Of a DNA stretch of 64,000 nucleotides, positions 34,843 to 43,798 are shown piece by piece. Location of the stretch: positions 806,001 to 870,000 of the forward strand of contig CAWIHS010000002.1 of the NCBI GenBank assembly GCA_963836005.1, read 5' to 3'. Position 1 is the first letter of the stretch; the number at the start of each line of letters is the position of its first letter. The stretch comes from CAWIHS01 sp963836005 (lineage in GTDB: Bacteria > Pseudomonadota > Gammaproteobacteria > GRL18). The translations under genes and the position numbers were made by a program. Under the pieces are notes generated by a model. That model was not told where the DNA came from. It saw nothing but the letters and a program-made list of their open reading frames with translations, and ran no database searches.

Positions 34843-35313
34843 ATGTCTAGGAGAAGAGTCGCAGCGAAACGCGAAATTCTGCCTGATCCCAAGTTTGGGG
34901 ATAAAAGCTTAACCAAATTCATCAATATTATTATGTACAACGGTAAAAAATCTGTTGCCGAAAAAATAGTATATGGTGCTCTGGAGCTTGTTGCTGAAAA
35001 AGCTAAAGGCGAACCTATCGATCTTTTCAACAAGACCATTGAAAACATTCGCCCATTGGTGGAAGTAAAATCCCGTCGTGTGGGTGGTGCTACTTATCAG
35101 GTGCCTGTTGAAGTCAGGCCTGAACGTCAGGCAACTCTGGCTATGCGCTGGCTGGTTGATGCTTCCAGAAAGCGCGGCGAAAAATCCATGGGTCGAAGAC
35201 TGGCTGGTGAAATGCTGGATGCCATTGAAAATAAAGGCTCCGCTGTGAAGAAGCGAGAAGAGACCCACCGTATGGCAGAAGCCAATAAAGCCTTTGCACA
35301 CTATCGCTGGTAG
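34843..35313 (+). CDS. rpsG: Ribosomal protein S7
   Basis: The 156-residue small-subunit head assembly protein. The N-terminus SRRRVAAKREILPDPKFGDKSLTKFIN is typical, as is the conserved RRVGGATYQVPVEVRPERQATLAMRWL. The 204-bp gap after rpsL is longer than in most relatives; in E. coli this interval carries the S7 translational repressor site. Confidence 0.98.
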   Translation: MSRRRVAAKREILPDPKFGDKSLTKFINIIMYNGKKSVAEKIVYGALELVAEKAKGEPIDLFNKTIENIRPLVEVKSRRVGGATYQVPVEVRPERQATLAMRWLVDASRKRGEKSMGRRLAGEMLDAIENKGSAVKKREETHRMAEANKAFAHYRW

Positions 35314-35392
35314 TCGATGGGGCTTTACTATCGTTATTAAAGTGTCATCAAAGATTATTTGATTGCAGGCTTTTTTTACTGAGGTTATTTAA

Positions 35393-37483
35393 GTGGCGCG
35401 TCAAACTCCAATTGAGCGGTATCGCAATGTAGGCATTATGGCCCATATTGATGCTGGCAAGACCACGACGACAGAACGAATTCTGTATTACACGGGTGTA
35501 TCTCATAAAATTGGCGAAGTACACGACGGTGCCGCAACCATGGACTGGATGGAGCAGGAGCAGGAACGAGGTATTACTATCACTTCTGCGGCAACCACCT
35601 GTTTCTGGAGTGGTATGGATCAGCAGTTCGAAAAGCACCGCATCAATATAATCGATACTCCTGGCCACGTAGATTTCACCATAGAAGTTGAGCGCTCCCT
35701 GCGGGTACTTGATGGTGCGGTTGCAGTATTCTGTGCTGTAGGCGGTGTTGAGCCTCAGTCTGAAACCGTCTGGCGTCAGGCCAACAAATATCATGTGCCC
35801 AGGATGGCATTCGTTAATAAAATGGACCGTTCAGGGGCCAACTTTCTGCGAGTGGTAGAACAGATTAAAACACGCCTGGGAGCCAAGCCGGTGCCGCTGA
35901 TGCTGCCTATTGGCGCAGAGGAAACCATTCAGGGTGTGGTTGACCTGGTCGGCATGAAAGCCATCTACTGGGAAAAAGAGAATATGGGCATCAATTATGA
36001 GGCCAGAGATATTCCTGTAGATATGGCAGAATTGTGTAATGAATGGCATGAGTATCTGATTGAATCAGCAGCAGAAGCTAATGATGATTTAATGGAAAAA
36101 TACCTTGAAACAGGTCAATTAAGCGTTGATGAGATCCGTCAGGGGATACGTCTGCGCTGTTTGAGTACGGACATTGTACCGGTTACTTGCGGCAGTGCTT
36201 TCAAGAATATTGGTGTGCAGGCGATGCTGGATGCGATGATTTATTATCTTCCTTCACCCATAGAAGTTAAGGCAATCACTGGTCATCTGGATGATAAAGA
36301 TGAGACTGTGGCAGAACGTCCTTCCAGTGACGATGCTCCTTTTGCTTCGCTGGCGTTTAAAATTGCGACGGATCCATTTGTCGGTACATTAACCTTTTTC
36401 AGGGTTTATTCCGGGGTGCTGAAGTCGGGTGATATGGTTTATAACCCGGTGAAAAGCAAAAAGGAGCGGATTGGCCGCATCCTGCAGATGCATGCTAATC
36501 ATCGTGAAGAGATCAAGGAAGTTCGAGCGGGTGATATTGCCGCAGCTGTAGGTCTGAAAGATGTGACTACCGGGGAGACCCTGTGTGACATACACGATGT
36601 GATCATGCTGGAGCGGATGGAGTTTCCAGAACCGGTTATCTCGGTTGCAGTAGAGCCGAAAACCAAGGCTGACCAGGAAAAAATGGGTATTGCACTGGGT
36701 AAGCTGGCGCATGAGGACCCCTCGTTTCATGTTAAAACGGATGAAGAAACCGGTCAAACCATTATTTCCGGTATGGGTGAATTGCATCTGGATATTATTG
36801 TTGATCGCATGAAACGTGAATTTGGTGTCGAAGCTAATGTGGGTGCTCCTCAGGTTGCCTACCGTGAAACCATTCGTAAAACGGTTGAAGTTGAAGGCAA
36901 GTTCGTGCGTCAATCGGGTGGGCGAGGACAATATGGTCATGTCTGGGTGAAACTGGAACCGCATGAAGGATATGAATTTGTTAACGAGATTGTCGGCGGC
37001 GCAGTACCAAAAGAATATATCAACGCAGTAGATAAAGGTCTGCACGAACAAATGTCGAACGGTGTATTGGCTGGTTTTCCGTTGGTTGATATTAAAGCGA
37101 CGCTGTATGATGGCTCATATCATGACGTAGACTCCAGTGAAATGGCATTTAAGATTGCTGGTTCAATGGCGATGCGAGAAGGAGCCATGAAAGCTAATCC
37201 GATACTGCTTGAACCGATAATGAGTGTAGAAGTAGTGACCCCGGAAGAAAATATGGGTGATGTGATTGGTGACTTAAACAGGCGCCGTGGTGTCGTTGAA
37301 GGGATGGAAGACAGTCCGGCAGGAAAAATCATCCGCGCAGATGTACCTCTCTCCGAAATGTTTGGTTATGCAACTGATCTGCGATCTGCCACTCAGGGAC
37401 GCGCCTGTTATTCAATGGAATTTAATAAGTATGCCGGTGCGCCTGACAGTGTTGCTGATACTATTATTAAAAAGAATGGTTAA
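35393..37483 (+). CDS. fusA: Translation elongation factor G, copy 1
   Basis: The 696-residue GTPase catalyses ribosomal translocation. It starts at GTG 35393 (MARQTPIERYRNVGIMAHIDAGKTTTTERIL). G motifs are AHIDAGKTTT, RGITITSAATT, DTPGHVDF and NKMDRSGANF; domains II-V are complete, including GRGQYGHVWVKLEP and SEMFGYATDLRSATQGRA. It lies in the canonical str operon between rpsG and tuf. A second, divergent EF-G gene begins at 62472. Confidence 0.98.
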   Translation: MARQTPIERYRNVGIMAHIDAGKTTTTERILYYTGVSHKIGEVHDGAATMDWMEQEQERGITITSAATTCFWSGMDQQFEKHRINIIDTPGHVDFTIEVERSLRVLDGAVAVFCAVGGVEPQSETVWRQANKYHVPRMAFVNKMDRSGANFLRVVEQIKTRLGAKPVPLMLPIGAEETIQGVVDLVGMKAIYWEKENMGINYEARDIPVDMAELCNEWHEYLIESAAEANDDLMEKYLETGQLSVDEIRQGIRLRCLSTDIVPVTCGSAFKNIGVQAMLDAMIYYLPSPIEVKAITGHLDDKDETVAERPSSDDAPFASLAFKIATDPFVGTLTFFRVYSGVLKSGDMVYNPVKSKKERIGRILQMHANHREEIKEVRAGDIAAAVGLKDVTTGETLCDIHDVIMLERMEFPEPVISVAVEPKTKADQEKMGIALGKLAHEDPSFHVKTDEETGQTIISGMGELHLDIIVDRMKREFGVEANVGAPQVAYRETIRKTVEVEGKFVRQSGGRGQYGHVWVKLEPHEGYEFVNEIVGGAVPKEYINAVDKGLHEQMSNGVLAGFPLVDIKATLYDGSYHDVDSSEMAFKIAGSMAMREGAMKANPILLEPIMSVEVVTPEENMGDVIGDLNRRRGVVEGMEDSPAGKIIRADVPLSEMFGYATDLRSATQGRACYSMEFNKYAGAPDSVADTIIKKNG

Positions 37484-37513
37484 TTTGTATCATAAATTGT
37501 AGCGAGATTAAAA

Positions 37514-38704
37514 ATGTCCAAGGAAAAATTTGAACGTACGAAACCACATGTAAATGTGGGCACAATTGGTCACGTAGACCATGGTAAAACAACTTTAACT
37601 GCAGCGCTGACCAAATGTATGGCAGAGAAGCACGGCGGTGAAACAAAAGCGTTTGATCAGATTGATTCAGCGCCGGAAGAAAAAGCGCGCGGTATAACGA
37701 TAGCGACGTCCCATGTGGAATACGAATCAGACAACCGTCACTACGCACACGTTGACTGTCCCGGGCACGCTGACTATGTAAAAAACATGATCACGGGTGC
37801 GGCGCAGATGGATGGTGCGATCCTGGTGGTCAGCGCGGCGGACGGCCCGATGCCGCAGACGCGTGAGCACATTCTGTTATCCCGTCAGGTGGGTGTCCCC
37901 TACATACTTGTTTACATGAACAAGGCTGACATGGTGGATGATGAAGAGCTGCTGGAACTGGTTGAAATGGAAATTCGCGAATTGCTGGATGCCTATGAAT
38001 TCCCTGGCGATGACACGCCGATAATTATTGGTTCTGCGCTGAAGGCGCTGGAAGGCGACACCAGTGAGATTGGTATCCCTTCGATTGAAAAACTGGTTGC
38101 AGCGATGGATGAATACATTCCAGAGCCGGAGCGCGCGATTGACGGTGACTTTATTATGCCGGTTGAAGATGTATTCTCTATTTCCGGACGCGGTACAGTG
38201 GTCACAGGACGTATCGAGCGTGGTGTTGTCAAAGTGGGTGAAGAAATCGCGATTATCGGTATCAAAGACACCCAGATAACGACCTGCACGGGCGTAGAAA
38301 TGTTCCGTAAACTGCTGGACCAGGGTCAGGCAGGAGACAATGTAGGGGTGCTGTTACGCGGTATCAAGCGAGAAGAAGTGGAGCGCGGGCAGGTCCTGGC
38401 CAAGCCTGGTAGTATTACACCGCATACGATTTTCGAAGCAGAAGTGTATGTGCTGAGTAAGGATGAAGGTGGTCGTCACACGCCATTTTTCAAAGGTTAT
38501 CGCCCACAGTTCTATTTCCGGACCACCGATGTGACCGGAGCCTGTGAACTGCCGGCGGGCGTAGAAATGGTCATGCCGGGTGATAACGTGCAGATGACTG
38601 TGACACTGATCGCGCCGATTGCGATGGAAGAAGGTCTGCGCTTTGCGATCCGTGAAGGCGGTCGTACCGTAGGTGCCGGTGTGGTTGCCAAAATCATTGA
38701 ATAA
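37514..38704 (+). CDS. tuf: Translation elongation factor Tu, copy 2
   Basis: The 396-residue protein is identical in sequence, as read, to copy 1 at 20255-21445; only one substitution at 38557 and three in the final codons distinguish the genes, all silent. It lies in the str operon after fusA. The regions upstream of the two ATGs and downstream of the stops are unrelated. The homogenised tract therefore coincides with the coding sequence, as expected for tuf gene conversion. Confidence 0.98.
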   Translation: MSKEKFERTKPHVNVGTIGHVDHGKTTLTAALTKCMAEKHGGETKAFDQIDSAPEEKARGITIATSHVEYESDNRHYAHVDCPGHADYVKNMITGAAQMDGAILVVSAADGPMPQTREHILLSRQVGVPYILVYMNKADMVDDEELLELVEMEIRELLDAYEFPGDDTPIIIGSALKALEGDTSEIGIPSIEKLVAAMDEYIPEPERAIDGDFIMPVEDVFSISGRGTVVTGRIERGVVKVGEEIAIIGIKDTQITTCTGVEMFRKLLDQGQAGDNVGVLLRGIKREEVERGQVLAKPGSITPHTIFEAEVYVLSKDEGGRHTPFFKGYRPQFYFRTTDVTGACELPAGVEMVMPGDNVQMTVTLIAPIAMEEGLRFAIREGGRTVGAGVVAKIIE

Positions 38705-38724
38705 GAAGAGTATAGGACAAAAAT

Positions 38725-39042
38725 ATGTCAACTGAAGATCAAACAATACGTATACACTTAAAAGCATTTGACTATCGCCTTATCGATATCAGCGCTAAAG
38801 AGATCGTCGAAACAGCTAAACGTACCGGAGCGCAGGTGAAGGGGCCGATACCTTTGCCAACGCGTAAGGAAAGATTTAATGTATTGACCTCCCCGCACGT
38901 TAATAAAGACGCTCGCGATCAATATGAATTGCGTACCTACAAGCGTCTGATGGATATAGTCAAGCCGACGGACAAGACGGTGGATGCATTAATGAAACTT
39001 GATCTTGCTGCAGGTGTTGATGTTCAGATTAAATTGAACTAA
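38725..39042 (+). CDS. rpsJ: Ribosomal protein S10
   Basis: The 105-residue protein of the 30S head, also NusE, partner of NusB and NusG. Conserved IRIHLKAFDYRLIDISAKEIVETAKRTGAQVKGPIPLPTRKERF is present. Only 20 bp separate it from tuf, so it seems to be the last gene of the str unit. A structured 379-bp gap then separates it from rplC, unlike E. coli, where the leader precedes rpsJ. Confidence 0.97.
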   Translation: MSTEDQTIRIHLKAFDYRLIDISAKEIVETAKRTGAQVKGPIPLPTRKERFNVLTSPHVNKDARDQYELRTYKRLMDIVKPTDKTVDALMKLDLAAGVDVQIKLN

Positions 39043-39070
39043 AATACCGGCCTCTTATATTTTTGTTGAG

Positions 39071-39129
39071 ACGGGCTGTCGACTCTGCAGTGATTTTACA
39101 GGCAGGAGTTCGGACAGTCCGTTTTATTT
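39071..39129 (+). terminator. Terminator-like hairpin after rpsJ
   Basis: A 10-bp stem ACGGGCTGTC / GACAGTCCGT (39071-39080, 39113-39122, one G-T pair), a long 32-nt loop, then TTTATTTT. The loop is too long for a typical terminator, so a regulatory fold is possible. Confidence 0.5.
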
Positions 39130-39130
39130 T

Positions 39131-39178
39131 AACCCCGCCCAGGTGTAATCAGAATTTATTACATTAGGTGGCGGTTTT
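39131..39178 (+). promoter_or_regulatory. Second hairpin with T-tail between rpsJ and rplC (candidate attenuator)
   Basis: AACC-CGCC pairs with GGCGGTT, and inside it TGTAAT pairs with ATTACA; TTTTC follows. By position it could act as the L4-responsive attenuator known from the E. coli S10 leader, but here it lies after rpsJ. Confidence 0.45.
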
Positions 39179-39256
39179 CAGGTCAGGGCATTTGCTTCGC
39201 CTGAGACTGGATGGCCCCGCTGAGACTTAGCACTTGTTAGGCTGCTAATGCTAATG

Positions 39257-39310
39257 AGCTAAGGGCTGTTAATAAGCTAAGGGCTGTTAATAAGCTAAGG
39301 GCTTTTTTGG
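39257..39310 (+). repeat. 18-bp tandem repeat upstream of rplC
   Basis: The unit AGCTAAGGGCTGTTAATA occurs at 39257-39274 and 39275-39292, with a partial third copy at 39293 that runs into CTTTTTTGG. It is non-coding. The remaining 111 bp to rplC show no clear consensus promoter. Confidence 0.85.
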
Positions 39311-39421
39311 GGTGCAGACGTTTATTTTTTGTACTTTATAGACACGGGTCAATCGTAATCTGTGCATGACATGCTTGTATGTTAATAATATCAAAGGCGC
39401 ATACAGCAGAGGAAATATAAA

Positions 39422-40063
39422 ATGAGTTTAGGTTTAATTGGCCGTAAAGTGGGTATGACCCGCATCTTTACGAAGCAGGGCAGTTCTGTCCCTGTTACAG
39501 TGATTGAAGTGGAACCTAATCGTGTTACACAGGTGAAAACTAGTGCAAGCGATGGTTACAATGCGATTCAGGTAACAACCGGTTCACGTCGTGCCTCTCG
39601 TGTGAACAAGGCTATGGCTGGGCATTTTGCCAAAGCTGGTGTCGAAGCCGGTTCTGCTATTATTGAATTTCGACTGGGTGATAATGAAACCACTGAATTA
39701 ACGGCGGGTTCAGAAATTAATGCTGATTTTTTCAGCGACGGTCAAATGGTCGATGTTAGCGGTACCAGCAAAGGTAAAGGTTTTCAGGGCGGTATCAAGC
39801 GTCATAATTTTCACCGTCAGGATATGACTCACGGTAACTCGGTATCTCACCGTTCCAATGGTTCTATTGGTCAAAACCAGACTCCTGGTCGGGTTTTTAA
39901 AGGTAAGAAAATGTCGGGTCATTTAGGTGATGTCAAGTGTACTATGCAGAATCTGGAAATTGTCAGGGTTGACACTGGCAGAAATCTGTTATTGGTCCGC
40001 GGTGGTATACCCGGTGCAAAAGATGGCAATGTAATTATTACACCTGCCGTTAAAGCAAAATAG
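39422..40063 (+). CDS. rplC: Ribosomal protein L3
   Basis: The 213-residue early-assembly protein of the 50S subunit. It begins MSLGLIGRKVGMTRIF and contains the loop GKGFQGGIKRHNFHRQDMTHGNSVSHRSNGSIGQNQTPGRVFKGKKMSGHLG that reaches the peptidyl-transferase centre. It is the first gene of the S10 cluster downstream of the structured gap, so it is probably the first gene of its own transcript as well as a read-through gene. Confidence 0.98.
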   Translation: MSLGLIGRKVGMTRIFTKQGSSVPVTVIEVEPNRVTQVKTSASDGYNAIQVTTGSRRASRVNKAMAGHFAKAGVEAGSAIIEFRLGDNETTELTAGSEINADFFSDGQMVDVSGTSKGKGFQGGIKRHNFHRQDMTHGNSVSHRSNGSIGQNQTPGRVFKGKKMSGHLGDVKCTMQNLEIVRVDTGRNLLLVRGGIPGAKDGNVIITPAVKAK

Positions 40064-40074
40064 AGGATTAGTTA

Positions 40075-40695
40075 ATGGAACTGAAATTAACAACAGATTC
40101 AGGTGATGCCTCTACGCAGACGGTAGAAGTATCTGAGCATGCATTCAACAGGGATTTCAATGAAGCACTGATCCATCAGGTGGTAACGGCTTATATGGCC
40201 GGTGGTCGTGCTGGTACCAAAGCACAGAAAAATCGTTCGGCAGTGAGTGGCGGTGGAGCTAAGCCCTGGCGCCAGAAAGGTACCGGCAGAGCCCGCTCAG
40301 GTACCATTCGCAGTCCTATCTGGCGCAGTGGCGGAAACACCTTTGCTGCTGGTAATCGTGATTTTTCACAAAAAGTAAATCGTAAAATGTATCGCCACGC
40401 GATGGCTTCAATTGTTTCCGAGATGGCACGCCAGGAGCGTCTGATGGTTGTCGCTGATTTTACTATTGAAACACCTAAAACCAAAGCTATGGTAGCCAAG
40501 TTAAAAGCACTGGGTGCTGACAAAGCATTGATCGTTACTGAAGAATTTGATCAGAACGTCTATCTGTCTTGCAGAAATCTGGTGAATATAGACTATACAG
40601 ATGCTGCACATATTAACCCGGTTAACATGATCCGAAGTGAAAAAGTGATTATAACTGCGGGCGCGATTAAGAAAGTTGAGGAGCTGTTGAAATGA
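40075..40695 (+). CDS. rplD: Ribosomal protein L4
   Basis: The 206-residue protein lines the exit tunnel and, in E. coli, represses its own S10 operon. The tunnel loop KNRSAVSGGGAKPWRQKGTGRARSGTIRSPIWRSGG is intact. It begins 11 bp after rplC and overlaps rplW by 4 bp. Confidence 0.98.
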   Translation: MELKLTTDSGDASTQTVEVSEHAFNRDFNEALIHQVVTAYMAGGRAGTKAQKNRSAVSGGGAKPWRQKGTGRARSGTIRSPIWRSGGNTFAAGNRDFSQKVNRKMYRHAMASIVSEMARQERLMVVADFTIETPKTKAMVAKLKALGADKALIVTEEFDQNVYLSCRNLVNIDYTDAAHINPVNMIRSEKVIITAGAIKKVEELLK

Positions 40696-40985
40696 ATCAG
40701 GAACGTATCTTCACCGTTTTAGCCGCTCCGCATGTCTCTGAAAAGAGTGCCTTGAATGCTGAAAGAAATCAGTATGTTTTCAAGGTAAGCGTTGATGCTG
40801 CCAAGCCAGAAATCAAAAAAGCAGTTGAAACCATGTTTGAGGTAAAAGTCACCAACGTGCAGACAAGTATTGCCAAAGGTAAAGTCAAGCGTTTTGGTAA
40901 ATCCATGGGACGGCGTAAAAACTGGAAAAAAGCCTATGTGACTCTGGCTGAAGGTTCCACTATAGATATGCTGGCAGCTGATTAA
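40692..40985 (+). CDS. rplW: Ribosomal protein L23
   Basis: The 97-residue protein at the exit tunnel mouth, docking site for trigger factor and SRP. It has VLAAPHVSEKSALNAERNQYVFKVSVDAAKPEIKKAVE and the GRRKNWKKAYVTL end. ATGA overlap with rplD. Confidence 0.98.
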   Translation: MNQERIFTVLAAPHVSEKSALNAERNQYVFKVSVDAAKPEIKKAVETMFEVKVTNVQTSIAKGKVKRFGKSMGRRKNWKKAYVTLAEGSTIDMLAAD

Positions 40986-40997
40986 GAGGAATAGAAA

Positions 40998-41825
40998 ATG
41001 GCTATAGTAAAAAGCAAACCCACTTCAGCTGGTCGTCGATTTGTGGTTCGTGTAGTAAACAAGGAACTGCATAAAGGTAAAGGTCATGCGCCTTTATTGA
41101 GTAAGAAATCAAAATCAGGTGGCCGTAATAATAATGGCCGTATCACCAGTCGTCATATCGGTGGCGGGCACAAGCAGCAGTATCGTATTGTTGACTTTAA
41201 ACGCAACAAAAAGGGTGTCCCCGGTGTAGTTGAAAGACTGGAATATGATCCTAACAGGACGGCCTACCTTGCGTTGGTACTTTATGCGGATGGTGAGCGT
41301 CGTTACATTATCGCTCCGAAAGGCGTATCGGCGGGTACAGAAATCGTTTCAGGTAATGAATCAGAAATAAAACCTGGCAATGCCATGCAATTACGGGGTA
41401 TCCCTGTCGGTTCAACCATTCACTGTGTTGAAATGAAACCCGGCAAAGGTGCACAAATTGCGCGTAGTGCCGGTGCTTCGGCTCAATTAGTAGCACGTGA
41501 AGGTTCTTACGCGACCTTGCGCTTACGTTCCGGCGAAATGCGCAAGATACATGTCGACTGCATGGCTACTATCGGTGAAGTAAGTAATTCTGAACATAGT
41601 CTACGTAAACTTGGTAAAGCGGGTGCTACTCGTTGGCGCGGAGTTCGCCCAACGGTTCGTGGTGTCGCTATGAACCCGGTAGATCACCCGCATGGTGGGG
41701 GTGAAGGCCGTACATCTGGAGGCCGTCATCCGGTTTCTCCATGGGGTACTCCTACTAAGGGTTATAAGACACGTAGTAATAAACGTACTGATAAGTTTAT
41801 TGTACGTCGTCGTAACAAGAAATAA
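40998..41825 (+). CDS. rplB: Ribosomal protein L2
   Basis: The 275-residue protein near the peptidyl-transferase centre. It has GRNNNGRITSRHIGGGHKQQYR, and near the end the conserved GVAMNPVDHPHGGGEGRTSGGRHPVSPWGTPTKGYKTR with the functional His. Normal operon spacing. Confidence 0.98.
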   Translation: MAIVKSKPTSAGRRFVVRVVNKELHKGKGHAPLLSKKSKSGGRNNNGRITSRHIGGGHKQQYRIVDFKRNKKGVPGVVERLEYDPNRTAYLALVLYADGERRYIIAPKGVSAGTEIVSGNESEIKPGNAMQLRGIPVGSTIHCVEMKPGKGAQIARSAGASAQLVAREGSYATLRLRSGEMRKIHVDCMATIGEVSNSEHSLRKLGKAGATRWRGVRPTVRGVAMNPVDHPHGGGEGRTSGGRHPVSPWGTPTKGYKTRSNKRTDKFIVRRRNKK

Positions 41826-41848
41826 TCGTTTTTGAGGAGTATTTTATA

Positions 41849-42121
41849 GTGCCACGTTCAATTAAAAAAGGGCCATTTATAGATGGTCATTTAATGAAAA
41901 AGGTGCTCGTTGCTGTAGAGAAGAATGACCGTAAACCTATCAAAACCTGGTCGCGTCGTTCAATGGTTATGCCTGAAATGGTGGGTCTGACTATCGCCGT
42001 ACATAATGGACGTCAGCACGTACCGGTATTAATTAATGAAAATATGGTGGGTCACAAATTAGGTGAAATGGTTCAGACCAGAACCTATAAAGGCCATACT
42101 GCGGACAGGAAGGCAAGGTAA
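41849..42121 (+). CDS. rpsS: Ribosomal protein S19
   Basis: The 90-residue 30S head protein starts at GTG 41849 (MPRSIKKGPFIDGHLMKKV), preceded by GAGGAG. Conserved TWSRRSMVMPEMVGLTIAVHNGRQHVPV is present. Confidence 0.98.
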   Translation: MPRSIKKGPFIDGHLMKKVLVAVEKNDRKPIKTWSRRSMVMPEMVGLTIAVHNGRQHVPVLINENMVGHKLGEMVQTRTYKGHTADRKAR

Positions 42122-42127
42122 GCAATG

Positions 42128-42460
42128 ATGGAAGTTTCAGCAAAACTAAGAAATGCTATGATTTCTGCTCAGAAAATGCGCCTGGTTGCCGATCAGATAC
42201 GCAATAAACAAGTAGAAACTGCACTCGATATATTAACTTACAGCCCTAAAAAAGCCGCTGTTATTATTAAAAAGGTGCTTGAATCAGCTATTGCCAACGC
42301 TGAGCATAATGAAGGCGCAGATATTGATGAACTGAAAGTGTCAACAATATATGTCGATGAAGGCGCGACCTACAAGCGTATGCGGGCACGAGCCAAGGGC
42401 CGTGGTAATAGAATATTAAAACGCACCAGTCACGTAGTCGTGAAAGTTAGCGATAGATAA
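42128..42460 (+). CDS. rplV: Ribosomal protein L22
   Basis: The 110-residue exit-tunnel protein whose beta hairpin contacts macrolide-binding rRNA. ATG 42128 (MEVSAKLRNAMISAQKMRLVADQIR) agrees with family N-termini; an adjacent ATG at 42125 would add one Met and cannot be excluded. The tunnel loop VDEGATYKRMRARAKGRGNRILKRTSH is normal. Confidence 0.96.
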   Translation: MEVSAKLRNAMISAQKMRLVADQIRNKQVETALDILTYSPKKAAVIIKKVLESAIANAEHNEGADIDELKVSTIYVDEGATYKRMRARAKGRGNRILKRTSHVVVKVSDR

Positions 42461-42475
42461 TAGCGGAGCAGAAAC

Positions 42476-43156
42476 ATGGGACAAAAAGTAAACCCTACTG
42501 GAATTCGCCTGGGTATTATCAAGGATTGGACATCCAAATGGTACGCCAATTCTAAGGATTATGCGGATTTTCTGAACAATGATATTAAAGTACGTGCTTA
42601 TCTGGAAAAGAAACTGGCACATGCTTCAGTTAGCCGTGTGCAGATCGACCGTCCGGCACATAATGCTCGTATTACCATTCATACTGCCCGTCCGGGTATT
42701 GTAATTGGTAAAAAAGGCGAAGACATTGAGAAGTTAAAAGCCGAAGTTTCCAGAATAATGGGTATTCCGGTACATATCAATATCGAAGAAGTGCGTAAAC
42801 CTGAACTCGATGCGACACTGGTTGCACAGGGCGTTGCACAGCAACTGGAACGACGTATCATGTTTCGCCGAGCCATGAAACGCTCCGTAACCAATGCCAT
42901 GCGTCTGGGTGCGGGCGGTATTAAAATTAATGTATCAGGTCGATTGAACGGTGCAGAAATAGCCCGCGCTGAATGGTATCGTGAAGGCCGGGTACCTTTG
43001 CACACTTTTCGTGCAGATGTTGACTACGGCACCGCAGAAGCCAATACAACCTACGGCATCATTGGCGTCAAGGTGTGGATATTCAAAGGTGAAATACTCG
43101 ATACTGAGTCCACGATGGTAGAAAAACTACTGTCTAAACCATCAGCATCCAAGTAA
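42476..43156 (+). CDS. rpsC: Ribosomal protein S3
   Basis: The 226-residue protein at the mRNA entry site. It has an N-terminal GQKVNPTGIRLGIIKDW, a KH domain with GIVIGKKGEDIEKL, and the C-terminal GRVPLHTFRADVDYG. The ribosome binding site is AGCGGAGC. Confidence 0.98.
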   Translation: MGQKVNPTGIRLGIIKDWTSKWYANSKDYADFLNNDIKVRAYLEKKLAHASVSRVQIDRPAHNARITIHTARPGIVIGKKGEDIEKLKAEVSRIMGIPVHINIEEVRKPELDATLVAQGVAQQLERRIMFRRAMKRSVTNAMRLGAGGIKINVSGRLNGAEIARAEWYREGRVPLHTFRADVDYGTAEANTTYGIIGVKVWIFKGEILDTESTMVEKLLSKPSASK

Positions 43157-43172
43157 TCAGGCAGGATAGACA

Positions 43173-43586
43173 ATGCTTCAACCAAAAAGAACTAAATTCC
43201 GCAAACAGATGAAAGGCCGTAACCGCGGTCTTGCAAGCAGCGGAAATAAAGTCAGCTTTGGCGAATTTGGTCTTAAATCTACAGGCCGTGGTCGGTTGAC
43301 TGCGCGTCAGATTGAGGCTGCTCGTCGAGCCATGACTCGTCATATTAAACGTGGTGGTAAAATCTGGATCCGTGTTTTTCCAGATAAGCCGATTTCCAAG
43401 AAACCACTGGAAGTCAGACAAGGTAAAGGTAAAGGTAGCGTGGAATATTGGGTCGCTCAGATCCAGCCAGGCAGAATGCTCTATGAAATGGAAGGCGTTT
43501 CTGAGGAGCTTGCCAGAGAAGCGTTCGCACTTGCTGCTGCCAAATTACCTCTGAGTACAACATTTGTTATTCGTACGGTGATGTAA
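43173..43586 (+). CDS. rplP: Ribosomal protein L16
   Basis: The 137-residue protein near the A-site tRNA elbow. It has MLQPKRTKFRKQMKGRNRGLA, then RRAMTRHIKRGGKIWIRVFPDKPISKKPLEVRQGKGKGSVEYWVA. The stop overlaps the rpmC ATG by one base. Confidence 0.98.
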   Translation: MLQPKRTKFRKQMKGRNRGLASSGNKVSFGEFGLKSTGRGRLTARQIEAARRAMTRHIKRGGKIWIRVFPDKPISKKPLEVRQGKGKGSVEYWVAQIQPGRMLYEMEGVSEELAREAFALAAAKLPLSTTFVIRTVM

Positions 43587-43786
43587 TGAGTAGTGATAAA
43601 ATTTTAAAAACAAGTGATTTACGTGAGCAAAGCGCTGCAGAACTGACTAATACCTTGCATGAATTGCGTAAAGAGCAATTTAATCTCAGAATGGGACAGG
43701 GTTATGGACAGCAGGTTAAACCTCACCTTATTAAACTGGTTAGACGCAATATTGCTCGCGTTAAGACCGTTATCAATGCAAAGTAA
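43586..43786 (+). CDS. rpmC: Ribosomal protein L29
   Basis: A 66-residue helical-hairpin protein near the exit tunnel: KTSDLREQSAAELTNTLHELRKEQFNLRMGQGYGQQVKPHLIKLVRRNIARVKTV. The start overlaps the end of rplP. Confidence 0.97.
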   Translation: MSSDKILKTSDLREQSAAELTNTLHELRKEQFNLRMGQGYGQQVKPHLIKLVRRNIARVKTVINAK

Positions 43787-43798
43787 CAGGTGTTAGCA

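Noticed and set aside
39257..39310. Tandem repeats as a CRISPR-like array
   Set aside because: The 18-bp units are directly adjacent with no spacers, and no cas genes are present.
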